DNA of 64,000 bases from Microcyclosporella mali (GCA_002785985.1 NHNU01000002.1:682001-746000); one strand, 5' to 3'. Positions 21,230 to 33,239 are shown, counted from the first letter of the stretch. Program-made: numbers and translations. Notes: a model not told the origin generated them from the sequence alone.

Positions 21230-22075
21230 GAATACGGCCGCTCGTGAGTCTTCTTGAGACTTTGACCACTCACACATCAGTGGTAGCATTGTAGAGGAAA
21301 GCCACGGAAGTCGATTGATGTTTCAGAGTGTGATTGAGGGAAGGAAATGGTACTTCTCCGTCTCTTTAACGACACTCACTTATGATGCAAATCACAAGAC
21401 GTTCATTCTTTGTATCTTGTGTTGGCATTGACCAAAAGCACTCTTGATGGGGTGAAGTCAGGATGTGCCTCCCGGTCCCACATGCGAGAGCCTATCCGTG
21501 GATGTGTGCATAGCTGTCAGCCATTGCACGTTGAATGAATGTTAGCTTGTGGACACTCCAAGAGGCGGAAACTGGAAAGAACGTTACATTTGAGTGCATG
21601 TGTGTCCTGTCTGCGGCTGGTCCGTCAAGAGCCTGTGCAACGGTACATGTAGCATCCCTTCATTCTTGCGTTGACCAAAGTTCTGATGTAGAATGCCGAG
21701 AGGCAGAAAGTCTTGTCACTCGCTAGCAACGCGTTTTTTCAAGCGACGGTTGTTGCAAGCTGTCCTTGTGATTACCTTTGCGATCCATATAGCGCATCTA
21801 CGTACTTAGAAGGTTCGACGATTTCTGCATGTGATATGACTCGTAAAGCGCTAGATTTAAGAGTTGCACATCAAGCGCTAGCACCAGGAGGGATTCTGAT
21901 GAGCGACAAACTGGGTCATGACTCTCTTGTAGTTGTGGCACAGCATGTCTGCCATCTGTCCACGCCTGACATCTTGAATCTTGCGTTCGACTCGTTCTCC
22001 CATCCCCCGATCATGATCTCTATACATTGTCCATATAACCAAATTGCTAAGTCAACCATTCCCACCATCAGAATC
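21230..22075. other. Intergenic DNA upstream of the PGAP4-like gene
   Basis: The frame of the next gene is open from 21713 but has no protein-like character before the ATG at 22076. No other gene seen. Confidence 0.4.
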
Positions 22076-23254
22076 ATGAGTGCACGCACCTTTAGCCTAC
22101 AGCACAAAGCTGCTCTTGTCTTGTCTCTCAGTTTCGTCACACTGGTCATGATTCTCCGTACATTGTCTTCCAATGATCCATCGTCTCTCTTTTTCCATCC
22201 TGAGTCTGCGTTTGAGCCGCGATACTCTCGACTTCGAAATTTGCAAGCAGAACAGTTTCTGGCCAACTCTTCCGACGTCCCGCCAGCTCGCTCTTTTAAG
22301 TCGCCGCGCCTTGCTGTCGGACTGGCCACAGTGCAAAGACAGGAGCGATATTTCCGGACTGCCGTTGGCTCAATCCTCGACGGGTTGTCAAAGCAAGAGC
22401 GAGGAGAAATCGACCTGACTTTCTTTGTTGCAGAGCTGGATCCAACTCAGCACCCTGCTTACCACGACAGTTGGTTTCATGAACTACCGGATCATGTTCT
22501 CACGTACGAGGATGTCCCAGAAATTGAAGAGGAGCTTCTAGTAGACTGGCAGACCAACGATGTCGAACACCGCAGTAAACCACTTCACGACTATATTCGG
22601 CTCCTGCGGCACTGTTTGGACACCGGAGCACAGTGGGTGGTGCTTCTCGAAGACGATGTCCTTGCCGTTGACGGATGGTTCCGTCGCACAATGTCGGCTC
22701 TCGACGAAATGGAAGACCGTTGCCTCGTAGCCAAATCCATATACCTTCGGCTGTTCTTCACATCGTCGTTACTAGGTTGGAATAGCGAAGAGTGGCCTCG
22801 ATATCTCTTACGTTCAGTCGTCGTGCTTTTACTCGTCTCAGTCTTTCTCGCCATCTTGCGGTGGTGTCATAGATCGTCTGCCGCATTTCTGACTGGGAAC
22901 GCAGTGCGAGTCATACTACTAGTCTGCACTCCGGCGGTGATTGCTTTATACTTTGCGGCCGGTCGTCTGACGGTAGCTCCGCTTCCGCGAGGTTTACGAC
23001 TGATGAATCGATACGGTTGCTGCTCGCAAGCCCTGGTTTTCCCTCGTGAACAGATCCCGGCTCTGCTGCAGCACTACTCGCGCTTCGGATCGGGATTCGT
23101 GGACATGCTAACAGAGGAGTACGCGGAAGAGGAGGGTCTTCAGCGATGGGCGCTGGTACCAAGCGTTTTCCAACACATTGGGGCCAGAAGTACCAAGGGT
23201 GATAATTATGGAGAGGACTCCAATTGGCATCGGACTGTCGCGCAGAATATCTGA
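22076..23254 (+). CDS. PGAP4/TMEM246-like GPI-glycan glycosyltransferase
   Basis: Single exon, 392 aa. The start MSARTFS was chosen because a signal anchor (AALVLSLSFVTLVMILRTL, residues about 12-30) follows at once. The lumenal domain holds an acidic DxD-like motif in VVLLEDDVLAVDGW (about 189-202), as in GT-A glycosyltransferases. It is followed by LRLFFTSSLLGWNSEEWPRYL and a closely spaced pair of membrane segments (about 241-262 and 276-296) inserted inside the catalytic domain, the hallmark of PGAP4, which adds GalNAc to GPI-anchor glycans in the Golgi. The C-terminal part has QALVFPREQIPALL and the ending VPSVFQHIGARSTKG. The sugar used by the fungal protein is not known from sequence. 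Confidence 0.75.
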   Translation: MSARTFSLQHKAALVLSLSFVTLVMILRTLSSNDPSSLFFHPESAFEPRYSRLRNLQAEQFLANSSDVPPARSFKSPRLAVGLATVQRQERYFRTAVGSILDGLSKQERGEIDLTFFVAELDPTQHPAYHDSWFHELPDHVLTYEDVPEIEEELLVDWQTNDVEHRSKPLHDYIRLLRHCLDTGAQWVVLLEDDVLAVDGWFRRTMSALDEMEDRCLVAKSIYLRLFFTSSLLGWNSEEWPRYLLRSVVVLLLVSVFLAILRWCHRSSAAFLTGNAVRVILLVCTPAVIALYFAAGRLTVAPLPRGLRLMNRYGCCSQALVFPREQIPALLQHYSRFGSGFVDMLTEEYAEEEGLQRWALVPSVFQHIGARSTKGDNYGEDSNWHRTVAQNI

Positions 23255-23905
23255 AACTTCGATTTTGAGACCTTTGTTCCCGGCACATTGGAGACATGAA
23301 CACCAACTTGAGCGTATGTTTGAGGAGGCTCAGGAGTTTGCACTTATCCTAGTCTACTGCTGACTCATTGACCTATGCATGGATTGTGCAAATTAGTACT
23401 TGGAGTTCAACGCGCAAGTATACGCGATGTTATGCAGCATGTGCAGCTTATGCACGCTCTTCAACTACATGTAGTACAGTGCCGCACTTCACTTCTCCAA
23501 CCTCACTCTCAAATGTGCACATCTCGTCCTCGCCACATGTCAGAATGCCGTGCATCTCCATTGCCTTCTCGCGACCATGCGAGCGACCATGCTTCCATTG
23601 CTTCGTCACCTGTTCAATACGTTTCACTCGCATCTTCACTTTGCACAAGACTCATCACAGAGCAGCTGCAACATCCATGCATCACTTGCAGCATGTGAAT
23701 GTCATCGCAACACATGTTCGTGTTTAACATGCAGCGACCACTTCTCCTTCTACACTTTACATCTTCTCCTCTTCATCCATAGAGCAGACTGGTTGTCTTG
23801 ACCTGCACTTCTCGCTGGCATTCACCGCACTCACATACAGCACACTCCCTCGTACAGCTATTTCAGCATACACACACCACTGACTCTACCGCAGACGCTG
23901 ATGCT
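23255..23905. other. Promoter side of the SLIP-GC-like gene
   Basis: Rich in CATG/TGCA words (tgcatg, catgtg, acatgt) between 23380 and 23720, with a pyrimidine-rich stretch at 23740-23790. No coding evidence. Confidence 0.4.
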
Positions 23906-26754
23906 ATGTCCTTTTCAAGACGCTTGCCAGGCCGTGACAAGAGACAGCGTGATGACGATGACCACGACAGCCGCTCCGACCCAGGATTGTTCATGACACC
24001 GCCGCCAGGCTGGTCAACCACTCCGTCGCTCCCGGCTATGAGTGTTTTTGGCTCCCCACGTTCAGGCGTCAGGACAACTTCAGACGGACCAGACGATTTG
24101 GAGGACTCCAGCGACTCAGGTATCGATGACAGCGATGTCCAATACAATCAGCTTAGGGAGGATCTCCCACAAATGGCGGCGTATGACGAGAATACCTCGA
24201 GCGCCTTGACATGCTCTTCGACCCTCGTTGCTGGTCTCTCCGAAGTCTTAATTGTCTACAGTCCTCGAAGCAAATCTGTGGAGACTATGGCGAAGAAAGT
24301 AGCACTACTTCTCGATCGTCCCAAAGCCAAAAAGCCAAAGATCATGCTATCGGGAGATACTGGGACTGGCAAAAGCTCTACAGTGAACTCCGTCGTCGAC
24401 GACTTGTACGCAACCAAGAAAGGCGCAGCAGGCCAGTCGTGTACCTGTGTCCCGACATTGATTACGTCTGAGCTGCCAGGCCAGATTAGCACATACGGCG
24501 CAGAAGTCCATTTCTTCGATATCGAGACTCGTCGCAAGTTCTTAGAGGAGCAAATTGAGAACTACAATCGCTTCGAATTTGAGGCTAACCCAGAATGGTC
24601 GTCGGACGAGCACAACGATCACTCGGCTCGTCGAGACACAGCTTTGAAGGTCTTGAGGGCTCTATTCTGCGACACTCCGGAATTTGATTCCCCTCGGGCT
24701 TCGCGAGATTACCTACGATCGTGGTATGGACAAGGCGTTGACACGATTGTGGGACTGCTCGTGGATCGCTGTGAGCACCTGTTTCGTGAGTATAGAAAGA
24801 CAGACGGACATCCATACCTCAGCGAAATAGCAGATACTGGCGTCGAGCTGGAAGAGCTTGTCGAGCCTCACATTTTTGAAGGTCCAATCGAAGAGCAGCC
24901 TTCATTATGGCCGCTCGTCGAGCATGTTCGGTAAGCGCTTTCATCGATGTGAAAGACATCGTTCGCTGACATGTAGTAGTAAGGGAATAAGAGGCTGCCG
25001 CATCCTCGAGCACGTGGAGCTCTTGGATCTGCCTGGTAGGTTTCTGCCTTCTTTCAGCACTGCTGGCTCTAACATTGATGTCAGGGACTGCCGATACCAA
25101 TTGCGTACGGGCCACGGTAGCCCACAAGTTCATCCAGGACTGTGATGCTCTTTGGATTACTGCCACTGCGTCTCGTGCGACAGCTAACGCCTCCCTGGAT
25201 AGGGCTATCCGCACGTACGGCGAGCGCTTTGGAGACAATGTGGCTATAATTGTGACCAACTCTGATGCCGACATCAACGATGCGCTCGCCAAAGAGATGA
25301 CAAGACACCGAAGAAGTGTTGGCGACTACTACCAGCAACGACAACAGATACACAATCTATCAGCACACATTTCGTCCCTCAAAGGCAAGCTCACGAAATT
25401 CAGCACGACTAAGCGACGACGTATTTTGGGTCCACAAGAGAGGAGTACGATGCGTGAACAGCTGGATGAATTCGAAACACAACTCGAAGGAGTGAAGAAC
25501 CAGCAGTATGAGGAGATCATCGATGTCCGGAACACGTGGATCTCACAACGTCTTCAGGACGACAAGCAGAAACACCTCGCCACGGGATCTAAGCTCTCGG
25601 TCTTCTGTGTCTCAAATACCCATTATGCTGCTCTCAAGGGCGAGATAACTGATGACACACGACAAATGAGCGCAGAGTCTACTGGCGTTCCAGGTCTTCG
25701 ATCACATGCCCTCAAGCTTGCCGCTCCCGCGGAATTTCGCCAAGCAGAGACTTACGTTAATCGTGTCCTGACACTGTATCGTGGCGCTCAGTTATGGTCA
25801 TCTACCGCTGGTACCGATGGCCATGCTGAACTTATGCAAGCCGTCAACAGACCCTCTGAGGTCCTGGACACCTACATTAATCGATACCGACAATCCGTTC
25901 TTGTGGCTTCCACCGACCTACTATCTACACGTCTTCAAGCAAGTCGTGATAGATTCATCAAAGCTGCTTCAGCATGTATTGTGAGAATACGGGGCTGGGA
26001 TCCCTCCAGTATTCGAGCTTTCGTTCGCAAGCACGGCAAGCACGGCACCATTGCACAGCGCTTCCAAGTCTGGAACGAGCAGTTCACCGAGCCGCAGACC
26101 CTCGATGTTGTCGACCCTGGGTGGATAGCCCTGGTCAAGCGGTCTCGAAAAGATCTACACAGCAGCATCGACGAGCTCATCGGCGACCTCACCCAGCTGC
26201 CAGGCCGTCTGGACAGTCTGCCTTCCTCTCTGCCGCTCCCGACAGAGCGCTTCCAAGCAATGATGACAGGCTATATTGTTCGTATCCAAACGGCATCCGC
26301 ACAGTACAACGCAGATCTCGAGAAAGACCTCAAGAACATCAAGCTCGATGCTACTCGTGACGTTCCATCCGCGTACTTCACTCGGCTCATGGACCCAGTG
26401 TACGAGTCTTGCCGTAAAGAGCATGGTGACGGCTGCACCGAACGCATGAAGCAGCGCCTCCAGGCATTCCTCGAGAACCCATGCAAGGATCCACCTTTCA
26501 CGGACTTTCGCAAGATGCTTGACTCTGCTATCATGGACATCATTCACGAAAGCACCGGAGCATTGCATGCCAAGATCAAGCACATCCTCGCCGAGATGAT
26601 AGGACAATTCGATATCATCCTACGCCAGGAACACAGCACACAAGCGGGAGCTCGGGCGAAGGTGGCGGTGAAACAATGCTTGAGTCTACAGCAAGGCAAT
26701 TTTGACGACATCGTTTGGCGCTTGGGCGAGACCAAGAGGAAGCACCGCGTCTGA
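23906..26754 (+). CDS. SLIP-GC-like (dynamin-related) large GTPase
   Basis: Three exons (23906-24930, 24977-25035, 25085-26754) with 46- and 49-bp introns give 917 aa. An acidic, Ser-rich N-terminus is followed by a P-loop GDTGTGKSST (residues about 150-159) and a switch/G3 motif LLDLPGTADTN split across the second intron. The G4 position appears to be IVTNSDAD, not the usual TKxD. The rest is helical with coiled-coil stretches (about residues 440-520), as in dynamin-superfamily stalks. Fungal proteins of this type resemble vertebrate nuclear GTPase SLIP-GC; that resemblance is from memory of family layout. Fungal function is unknown. Target membrane, nucleotide preference and partners cannot be read from sequence. 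Confidence 0.7.
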
Positions 26755-27537
26755 GAACACGACACATTCCTGGATGCGCAGGATGGCAGATACCAGGCAG
26801 ATCTGCTGCTCTGTTAACCTCTTACCTCCAAGTGAACTTCGATATCGTCAGGATGGGCTTGCAGACCATCAAGAAGAAATAGATGTGAGAGGTGCGTCTG
26901 CGACATGGGACATCAGAAGAGACTCGCATCACCTACGAGGATCTCGCAAGTTTCAAGACAGCACCGGACGAGACAAAAGTCCAACAGCTGTTGTTTGTAG
27001 ACTCTTCTCACATCTCCTGTTCGTGTAGCTAGCAAACCTGTGCAGCAAGTAAGTAGCACCTGCTGCCGGCTAGCTAGAATATCAAGCCATTGAGTACCTT
27101 ATAAGCGTTTCAATAGGTTATCATGACTGCACTACGACTCACGACCATCACAACATACTTATGCGACACGAACAAGAATGACTCAGCTTCAGATCAGGCA
27201 CACAGGCACAGGACACCGGCAGACAGAATGTATAATGACAGAAATGCAATGAAACCTCACTAAGACTCCAGATCATGAAGTTGACGAACAGTACAAGTGT
27301 AGACATTCATCGTTGGTTGCATTGCTAATTCGCAGGTGGTCCGGCCGATCGCCCTCCGCTTCAGGGGCGCAAGAAGGAAAGAGAACAATTAAGGTCATTG
27401 TGTTCATTCAACTCCTCCAAACGCCCGGCGCAGCGAAACCAGCCGACACGCATGCTCGCATAGCCCGTAATCGTCCCCCAAACACCACAGCAAACGTGAG
27501 CATGAGATTTCGGGAGGAAAGCCGTAAGCACGCCAAT
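26755..27537. other. Convergent intergenic DNA
   Basis: 3' flanks of the GTPase and Rab11 genes. The frame at 27313-27591 overlaps the Rab11 3' end and is not supported. Confidence 0.4.
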
Positions 27538-28352
27538 CTAACAGCACTGGCCCTTCTTCGTTGCATCGCCTGGGGGCGTGCTCTGCGATAGAGGCACACC
27601 TTGTGTAGGGCCTGGTCCGGAATTGTCCTGGTCAAGAGCCTTCGAGGAGACAATCTTGTAGATCTCCGTCAATTCGTTCTGGAAGGCGAGTTCGACGTTG
27701 CTGGCATCGAGAGCTGATGTCTCAATGAAGCTCAGGCCGTTCTCAGAGGCGAATTGCTTGGCCTCTTCAGTTGGTACTGCCCGCAGGTGTCGCAAATCTG
27801 ACTTGTTACCGACGAGCATGATGACACTATCCCGGCACTTTCATCAGTATTTCTCTCTTCTTCTCTCCCCGTAGTATGACCTATGCTCACATGTTGGTAT
27901 CCGCATGATCTCTCAGCTCCTTCAGCCATCGGGTGACGTTCTCGTAGGTCTGGTGCTTTGAGATATCGTAGACGAGAAGGGCGCCGACTGCGCCGCGGTA
28001 GTATGCAGAAGTGATGGCCCGGTAGCGCTCTTGGCCGGCAGTGTCCCAGATCTGAGCCTTGATCGTCTTTTGGTCGACTTGAATGGAGCGGGTCGCGAAC
28101 TCAACGCCGATGGTAGACTTGCTGTCGAGGTTGAACTCATTGCGGGTGAATCGGCTGAGAAGATTGGACCTGTGGAGGTAGACATGTTAGTGACTGCTAT
28201 GCTGATGCTGAATGCCTGTTCCTCTGTTCACGCACTTTCCTACTCCTGAGTCTCCGATCAGGACAACCTGGTGTATGGTCAGCGCTCCTGCTCCCGCCGC
28301 TCTTAGAGATACAGCTTGCCTTGAAAAGGAAATCGTATTCGTCGTTGGCCAT
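27538..28352 (-). CDS. RAB11: Rab11/Ypt31-type small GTPase
   Basis: Directs trans-Golgi and recycling-endosome traffic. Four exons in transcript order (28320-28352, 28236-28267, 27891-28169, 27538-27826) give 210 aa. Intron 1 begins GCAAGC and ends CAG, a GC-AG intron; the others are GT-AG. Motifs are the P-loop GDSGVGKSNLL, switch I STIGVEFATRS, DTAGQERYR, NKSDLRHLR, ETSALD, and a C-terminal CC for double geranylgeranylation. The GVEFATR effector loop and the TRNEFNLDSKS block are characteristic of Rab11. It is divergent from SSL1 with 660 bp between start codons. Confidence 0.96.
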
Positions 28353-29012
28353 GATCGCTGCTCTCCGTTCGGCTGATCAGATATGGAGCCGGAGTGCGGG
28401 CGCAGTGTAGGAGATGGAAGTGGAGGTGGCGGGGTGCGGGCGCCCTTTATGAGCAGCCTCGATGCGAAGTGGTTGTTGTGACAACGGAATTCGTGGATGT
28501 GGGCAATTGCTGTTGTGTTGTGCGGTGGTGTGGTGGTATGCGGTGATTGTGCTGGGTGCCTGCGAGCTGTGGTGGGAGAAGCAACAGCGGCGTGCAGTGC
28601 GGTCGTTTACTATGTAGACCACCCTGGACCCTCCTTTGGCTTTGCGCTCCTGATCCCTGCCGGAAGCGGTGTGTCCTTAGCGTCTCTCTGAGTCCTGGAA
28701 CCTCGCACGTGATATCAACCTCGAGATCTCTACTTCTTTCGTCACTGCAACAAGTTTAGACGCCGTTATCATCCGCAAACTCAGTCACATAAGCATCGCA
28801 CATCACGAGCTTATGCAGACATCAGTCACTCTTTCATCACGCGACAAGGAAGATCATAATCTTGAGGGGAGACAAATTGTTCACATTCCAGCCATAAAAT
28901 CAAGAACATTTATGCCATGTTATGCCGATAAACCTTTGCCTGTCGCGCTTGTAGGCGCTTGGAGTCGACGCTCGTGTTAGCAGGACTGATAGTTTTGTGA
29001 CGACTTATCAAA
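28353..29012. other. Shared promoter region of RAB11 and SSL1
   Basis: Divergent promoters in 660 bp. GT/GC-rich on plus next to RAB11 (28440-28620), AT-richer next to SSL1. No gene. Confidence 0.45.
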
Positions 29013-30421
29013 ATGGCGGACTCAGACTCGGACGACGTTCGAGGCGGTCCCTCGAGGCGTGGAGGGAACATGGCTTCGCGACCGAAGCAGCGCGAGCTTG
29101 CGACCTGGGAAGCATCTGCTTCGAACAGATGGGAGCTGGAGGATGCGGCCAACGGCGATTTGGAGGGCGCACTTGGTGGCCGAGAAGAGGCGGAAAAGCG
29201 GAAGAGGTAGCGTTGTCATTCGGAGTGTTGCCCTCGAGACCAAAAACATTGACTATTGACAGGCTTGCAAAAGACACCACTCCTCTTCAGCGCGGCATCA
29301 TTCGGCATACAATACTCATCATCGATCTCTCGGAAGCCATGCTAGAGAAGGACCTACGGCCGAACAGGATTACTCTTTCGATCACATACACCATCACATT
29401 CATACGCGAGTATTTCGAACAGAACCCAATTTCACAGCTGGGTATACTCAGTATGAAGGACGGGCTAGCGGTCAAAGTCAGCGATATGTCTGGAAATCCT
29501 ACCACCCACATCAATGCTATGAGGGCTCTGCGATCGGAGGAACCCAAAGGCAACCCATCCTTGCAGAATGGACTTGACATGGCACGCGCCACTCTCTACC
29601 ATACTCCATCACACGGCACCAGAGAAGTCGTGATCATTCTGGGTGCTCTGCTTACATCTGATCCTGGTGACATCCATGACAGCATCAAAGCATGCATCAG
29701 GGACAAGATCAGGGTTGGCATCATCGGACTGGCAGCGCAGATGCACATATGTGCCGAAATCTGTCGCAAAACCAATGCGGGCGATGAGAATTCCTACAAT
29801 GTTGCTGTAGATGAGGTTCATTTCAAAGAACTCCTGATGAGCATCATAACGCCACCCGTCGTTCGCGCAACAGACACAGAGGCGCAAAAGAGAAATCAGG
29901 CTGCTTTGCTGATGATGGGGTTCCCATCTCGGATCGTGGAAGACAAGGCCACGCTCTGTGCATGCCATGGTAATCTGACAAGAGGAGGCTATCTTTGCAG
30001 CAGGTGCAAGTCAAAAGTCTGCAATCTGCCTGCCACTTGCCCGACTTGCGACCTTACTTTGATTCTCTCGACACATCTGGCGCGCTCATACCATCACCTG
30101 TTCCCACTGCAAGGCTGGGTTGAGGTGTCATGGGAACGAGCGCGGACGAAACGAAGCACGCAATGTTATGGCTGTCAAGTAGCTTTCCCTGCGACACCAT
30201 CAAATCAGGATGTTGCGAACGGGAGCGCGCACGAGAAGTCGAAGCCGAAGCGAGTCGAAGGTGCATCAGAGTCAAGCAGATACGAGTGTGAGACATGTCA
30301 GAATCACTTCTGCATTGATTGCGACGTCTTCTGTCACGAGACAGTCCACAACTGCCCTGGTTGTCAGAGTAGCGCGCACCTGCCCGGGCATGAGGCAGTC
30401 AACGGCAATGGGTCGGCTTGA
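29013..30421 (+). CDS. SSL1: TFIIH subunit SSL1/p44
   Basis: Core TFIIH subunit that binds the XPD/Rad3 helicase, needed for nucleotide excision repair and RNA polymerase II initiation. Two exons (29013-29206, 29263-30421) around a 56-bp GTAGCG...CAG intron give 450 aa. A von Willebrand A-like domain starts at LQRGIIRHTILIIDLSEAM and includes LGILSMKDGLA. The C-terminus has the Zn-binding CACHGNLTRGGYLCSRC, CPTC, and the RING-like C4 pairs CYGC, CETC, CIDCD and CPGC with H in CHETVH. Length and order match p44. The start MADSDSDD was chosen because it leads directly into the conserved N-terminal TWE element. Confidence 0.95.
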
Positions 30422-30638
30422 GCAGGCTGAACAATGGCAGTCATGACTCATGCCGTTTTCTCAGTGGCACAACTCTCTTTACTAGACTCCGAACTCAAGC
30501 ATCAACATCGCTACCTTGCGGCATTCCACATCATCGCAGATGCAGTGCTCGACTCCCTCGACGCCGTCATTCCTAGAGTGGCTCCGGGCCCTGTGCTGGC
30601 GGCAATCGCCTCGCCAGACGCCGCCCCCTTCGCCCACA

Positions 30639-31466
30639 ATGCAGTCCTCCAAGCCGTCTCTCCTGCTGTCCCTTCCAGTTGAGATTGTCCTCCAGATCTT
30701 CCGCCACCTCCTCGTGCCCGGTTGCATCGAACAACGCCGAACGGCCACGAAGATCATCGCTGGTAAGCGCGAACAAGCCGCGACCGAGACTCTGCTCACG
30801 TATTCCGATCATGCCGAGCTTCGAGGCCCGGAACGCGTCAGGCTTCATCCCATGATCTTCCGCAAATACCTACGACGACGTTACGGCATCATGTGGTATG
30901 CGCACGATCGAAGTAACTACGCTACATATCAAATGGAGCGGCTCATGCCTCTACCAGGCACAGGACCGCATATCATCACAGTCTACGATACGAACCGTCC
31001 TGCACTATCCAATCGAGCCATCGACCTCGTCAAGGCTGACGCGATCTGTATCTGTGGGCTATGCCAGAGTCGTCGATCTTTGCGCCTCGTGCGCAAAGGA
31101 CAAAAGAAAGAGCGCTGGGACCTAGAGGTCAACGAGTTCTTGGGCTGTCTCAGAATTTGCAAGACGCTCTACTTCAAGATCCGCGAGCTGGTCTTCTCAG
31201 AGAACATCTTCTCGTTCACAACGCCCAGGGTCATGGCCTTGTTTCTGGTGAAACTGCGGCCTTGGCAGAGGGAATTGGTGAGGAAGGTGCAGTTTCAAGA
31301 GGGCGCGTTAGTGATCCTGATCGAGCCGGGCTGCAAGGACAAAGTGTCCAGAGCGAGCCAAGTCATGGGCAGCACTGAGATGAAGATCAGGGCCGCATCC
31401 CAGCAGGTACATCCGGCGGAGATGGAGGGAGCAGAGGAGAAACCGTTGAGGCTATCGTTGCCTTGA
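30639..31466 (+). CDS. F-box-like protein, function unknown
   Basis: Single exon, 275 aa, starting 218 bp after the SSL1 stop codon. Residues about 7-27 (LLLSLPVEIVLQIFRHLL) fit an F-box or the related 2EXR helix motif, which would recruit substrates to an SCF ubiquitin ligase. The rest (RKYLRRRYGIMWYA, ICICGLCQSRRSLRLV, FLGCLRICKTLYFKIRELVF) resembles fungal F-box-like proteins in which a Leu/Arg-rich domain follows the box. The C-terminus is Glu-rich and low in complexity. No substrate domain such as WD40 or LRR is visible. Frames upstream of the ATG are open but not protein-like. Confidence 0.7.
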   Translation: MQSSKPSLLLSLPVEIVLQIFRHLLVPGCIEQRRTATKIIAGKREQAATETLLTYSDHAELRGPERVRLHPMIFRKYLRRRYGIMWYAHDRSNYATYQMERLMPLPGTGPHIITVYDTNRPALSNRAIDLVKADAICICGLCQSRRSLRLVRKGQKKERWDLEVNEFLGCLRICKTLYFKIRELVFSENIFSFTTPRVMALFLVKLRPWQRELVRKVQFQEGALVILIEPGCKDKVSRASQVMGSTEMKIRAASQQVHPAEMEGAEEKPLRLSLP

Positions 31467-31821
31467 GTGCTTAGAGGCAAGGAAAGAAGAGAGCAGATAC
31501 AGTCGTACTATCATGGTCAAATAGGCCCGCACAGTCGCACATCTTGTCGTCCTCGCAAACGGATTGTAGATGAAGCGTGTATGTGTGTCTTGGTGTGCTG
31601 CGTGTATGTGTGTATGCATTGCGGCGAAATGGTGACACCCCCGAGCTCGGTTTCGCTTAGTTTCGATGTAGGTAAGATGCCGCACTTGGTCTGTGCTGTG
31701 CTTCCGCGATTTTTGGATCCATAGCAGCAGCTTCCATTGCTCGTGCGCATCACCGACCAATTCCCCTCCTCTTCCCTCCTCTCCTCTCCTCTTCATCGCC
31801 CTGTCCAGTCTGCCATCTGCC
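31467..31821. other. Intergenic: TUF1 promoter
   Basis: A CT-rich run (ttcccctcctcttccctcctctcctctcctctt, 31761-31793) lies about 30 bp before the TUF1 start codon, a common fungal initiation region. No gene. Confidence 0.5.
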
Positions 31822-33239
31822 ATGTCGCTCGCTCGGACCTTTCTCCGCACGTCGCGCGCCCTGCGCACTCAGAGCAGCAACCCCATTCGAGCAGCCCTGA
31901 GCCACAGGGGCCAGTCTCAATTTGCCGCTGCATCAGTCGCATCGGCACGCACATACGCCACTGTCTTCGAGCGAAGTAAGCCGCACGTCAACATTGGTAC
32001 CATCGGCCACGTCGATCACGGAAAGGTATGTTCAAGACTCACAGAGCCTGTGGGAGGAAAGGGACATTGGTTGGGCCTCATATTGACAGAGCATTACGAT
32101 AGACAACCCTCACGGCAGCCATCACCAAGCGACAAGCAGAGAAGGGCTTCGCCAACTTCCTCGAATATGGCGCTATCGACAAGGCGCCCGAGGAGCGAAA
32201 GCGTGGTATCACCATCTCCACCGCTCACATCGAATACCAAACCGACAACCGCCACTATGCTCACGTCGACTGTCCCGGTCACGCCGATTACATCAAGAAC
32301 ATGATCACTGGTGCTGCTTCTATGGATGGTGCCATCATTGTTGTTGCTGCTAGCGATGGACAGATGCCTCAGACAAGAGAACACTTGCTGCTCGCGAGAC
32401 AGGTTGGTGTTAAGAGAATCGTCGTGTTTGTCAATAAGGTCGATGCCGTTGAGGACAAGGAGATGTTGGAGCTCGTCGAGATGGAGATGAGGGAACTGCT
32501 CTCTTCCTATGGTTTCGAGGGTGATGACACTCCAATCGTGATGGGATCTGCCCTCTGTGCACTAGAAGGCCGCCAGGAGGATATCGGAACCACCAAAATC
32601 GATGAACTCCTCGAGGCCGTCGATACCTGGATTCCAACTCCCGAGCGTGACATTGCCAAGCCTTTCCTTATGTCCGTCGAGGACGTTTTCTCTATTCCCG
32701 GCCGTGGAACAGTCGCTTCCGGACGTGTCGAGCGTGGTGTGCTGAAGAAGGATTCCGAAGTCGAGCTCATTGGCAAGAACGCGACTCCCATCAAGACTAA
32801 GGTCACTGATATCGAGACATTCAAGAAGTCTTGCGATGAGTCCCGAGCTGGTGACAACTCCGGTCTGCTCCTCCGTGGCGTCAAGCGTGACGATGTCCTC
32901 CGTGGAATGGTTATCGCCCTGCCTGGCACGACCAAAGCTCACAAGAAGTTCCTCGCCTCTATGTACGTTCTGACCAAAGAAGAAGGTGGCCGCCACACTG
33001 GCTTTGCAAACAACTACAAGCCGCAGATGTTCATCCGAACTGCCGATGAGTCTGCAACTTTGACATGGCCTGAGGGCAGCGAGGCTGCTGCTGAGAACAA
33101 GATGGTCATGCCTGGTGATAACGTTGAGATGATCTGCGAAATACACAAGCCTCTGGCTGTGGAGCAAGGACAACGTTTCAACATTCGCGAAGGTGGACGA
33201 ACAGTCGCCACTGGTCTGATCACGCGAGTGATTGACTGA
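31822..33239 (+). CDS. TUF1: Mitochondrial translation elongation factor Tu
   Basis: Brings aminoacyl-tRNA to the mitochondrial ribosome. Two exons (31822-32025, 32103-33239) split exactly after GHVDHGK of the P-loop; product 446 aa. Residues 1-45 are an Arg/Ser/Ala-rich import sequence without acidic residues (MSLARTFLRTSRALRTQ). G-domain motifs DCPGHADYIKNMITG and NKVD, and RGTVASGRVERG of domain II, are intact. The GxDxR-type effector region EERKRGITIS is present. Family certain. Confidence 0.97.

Noticed and set aside
32094..33173. Minus-strand frames opposite TUF1
   Set aside because: Antisense shadows of a strongly biased gene.
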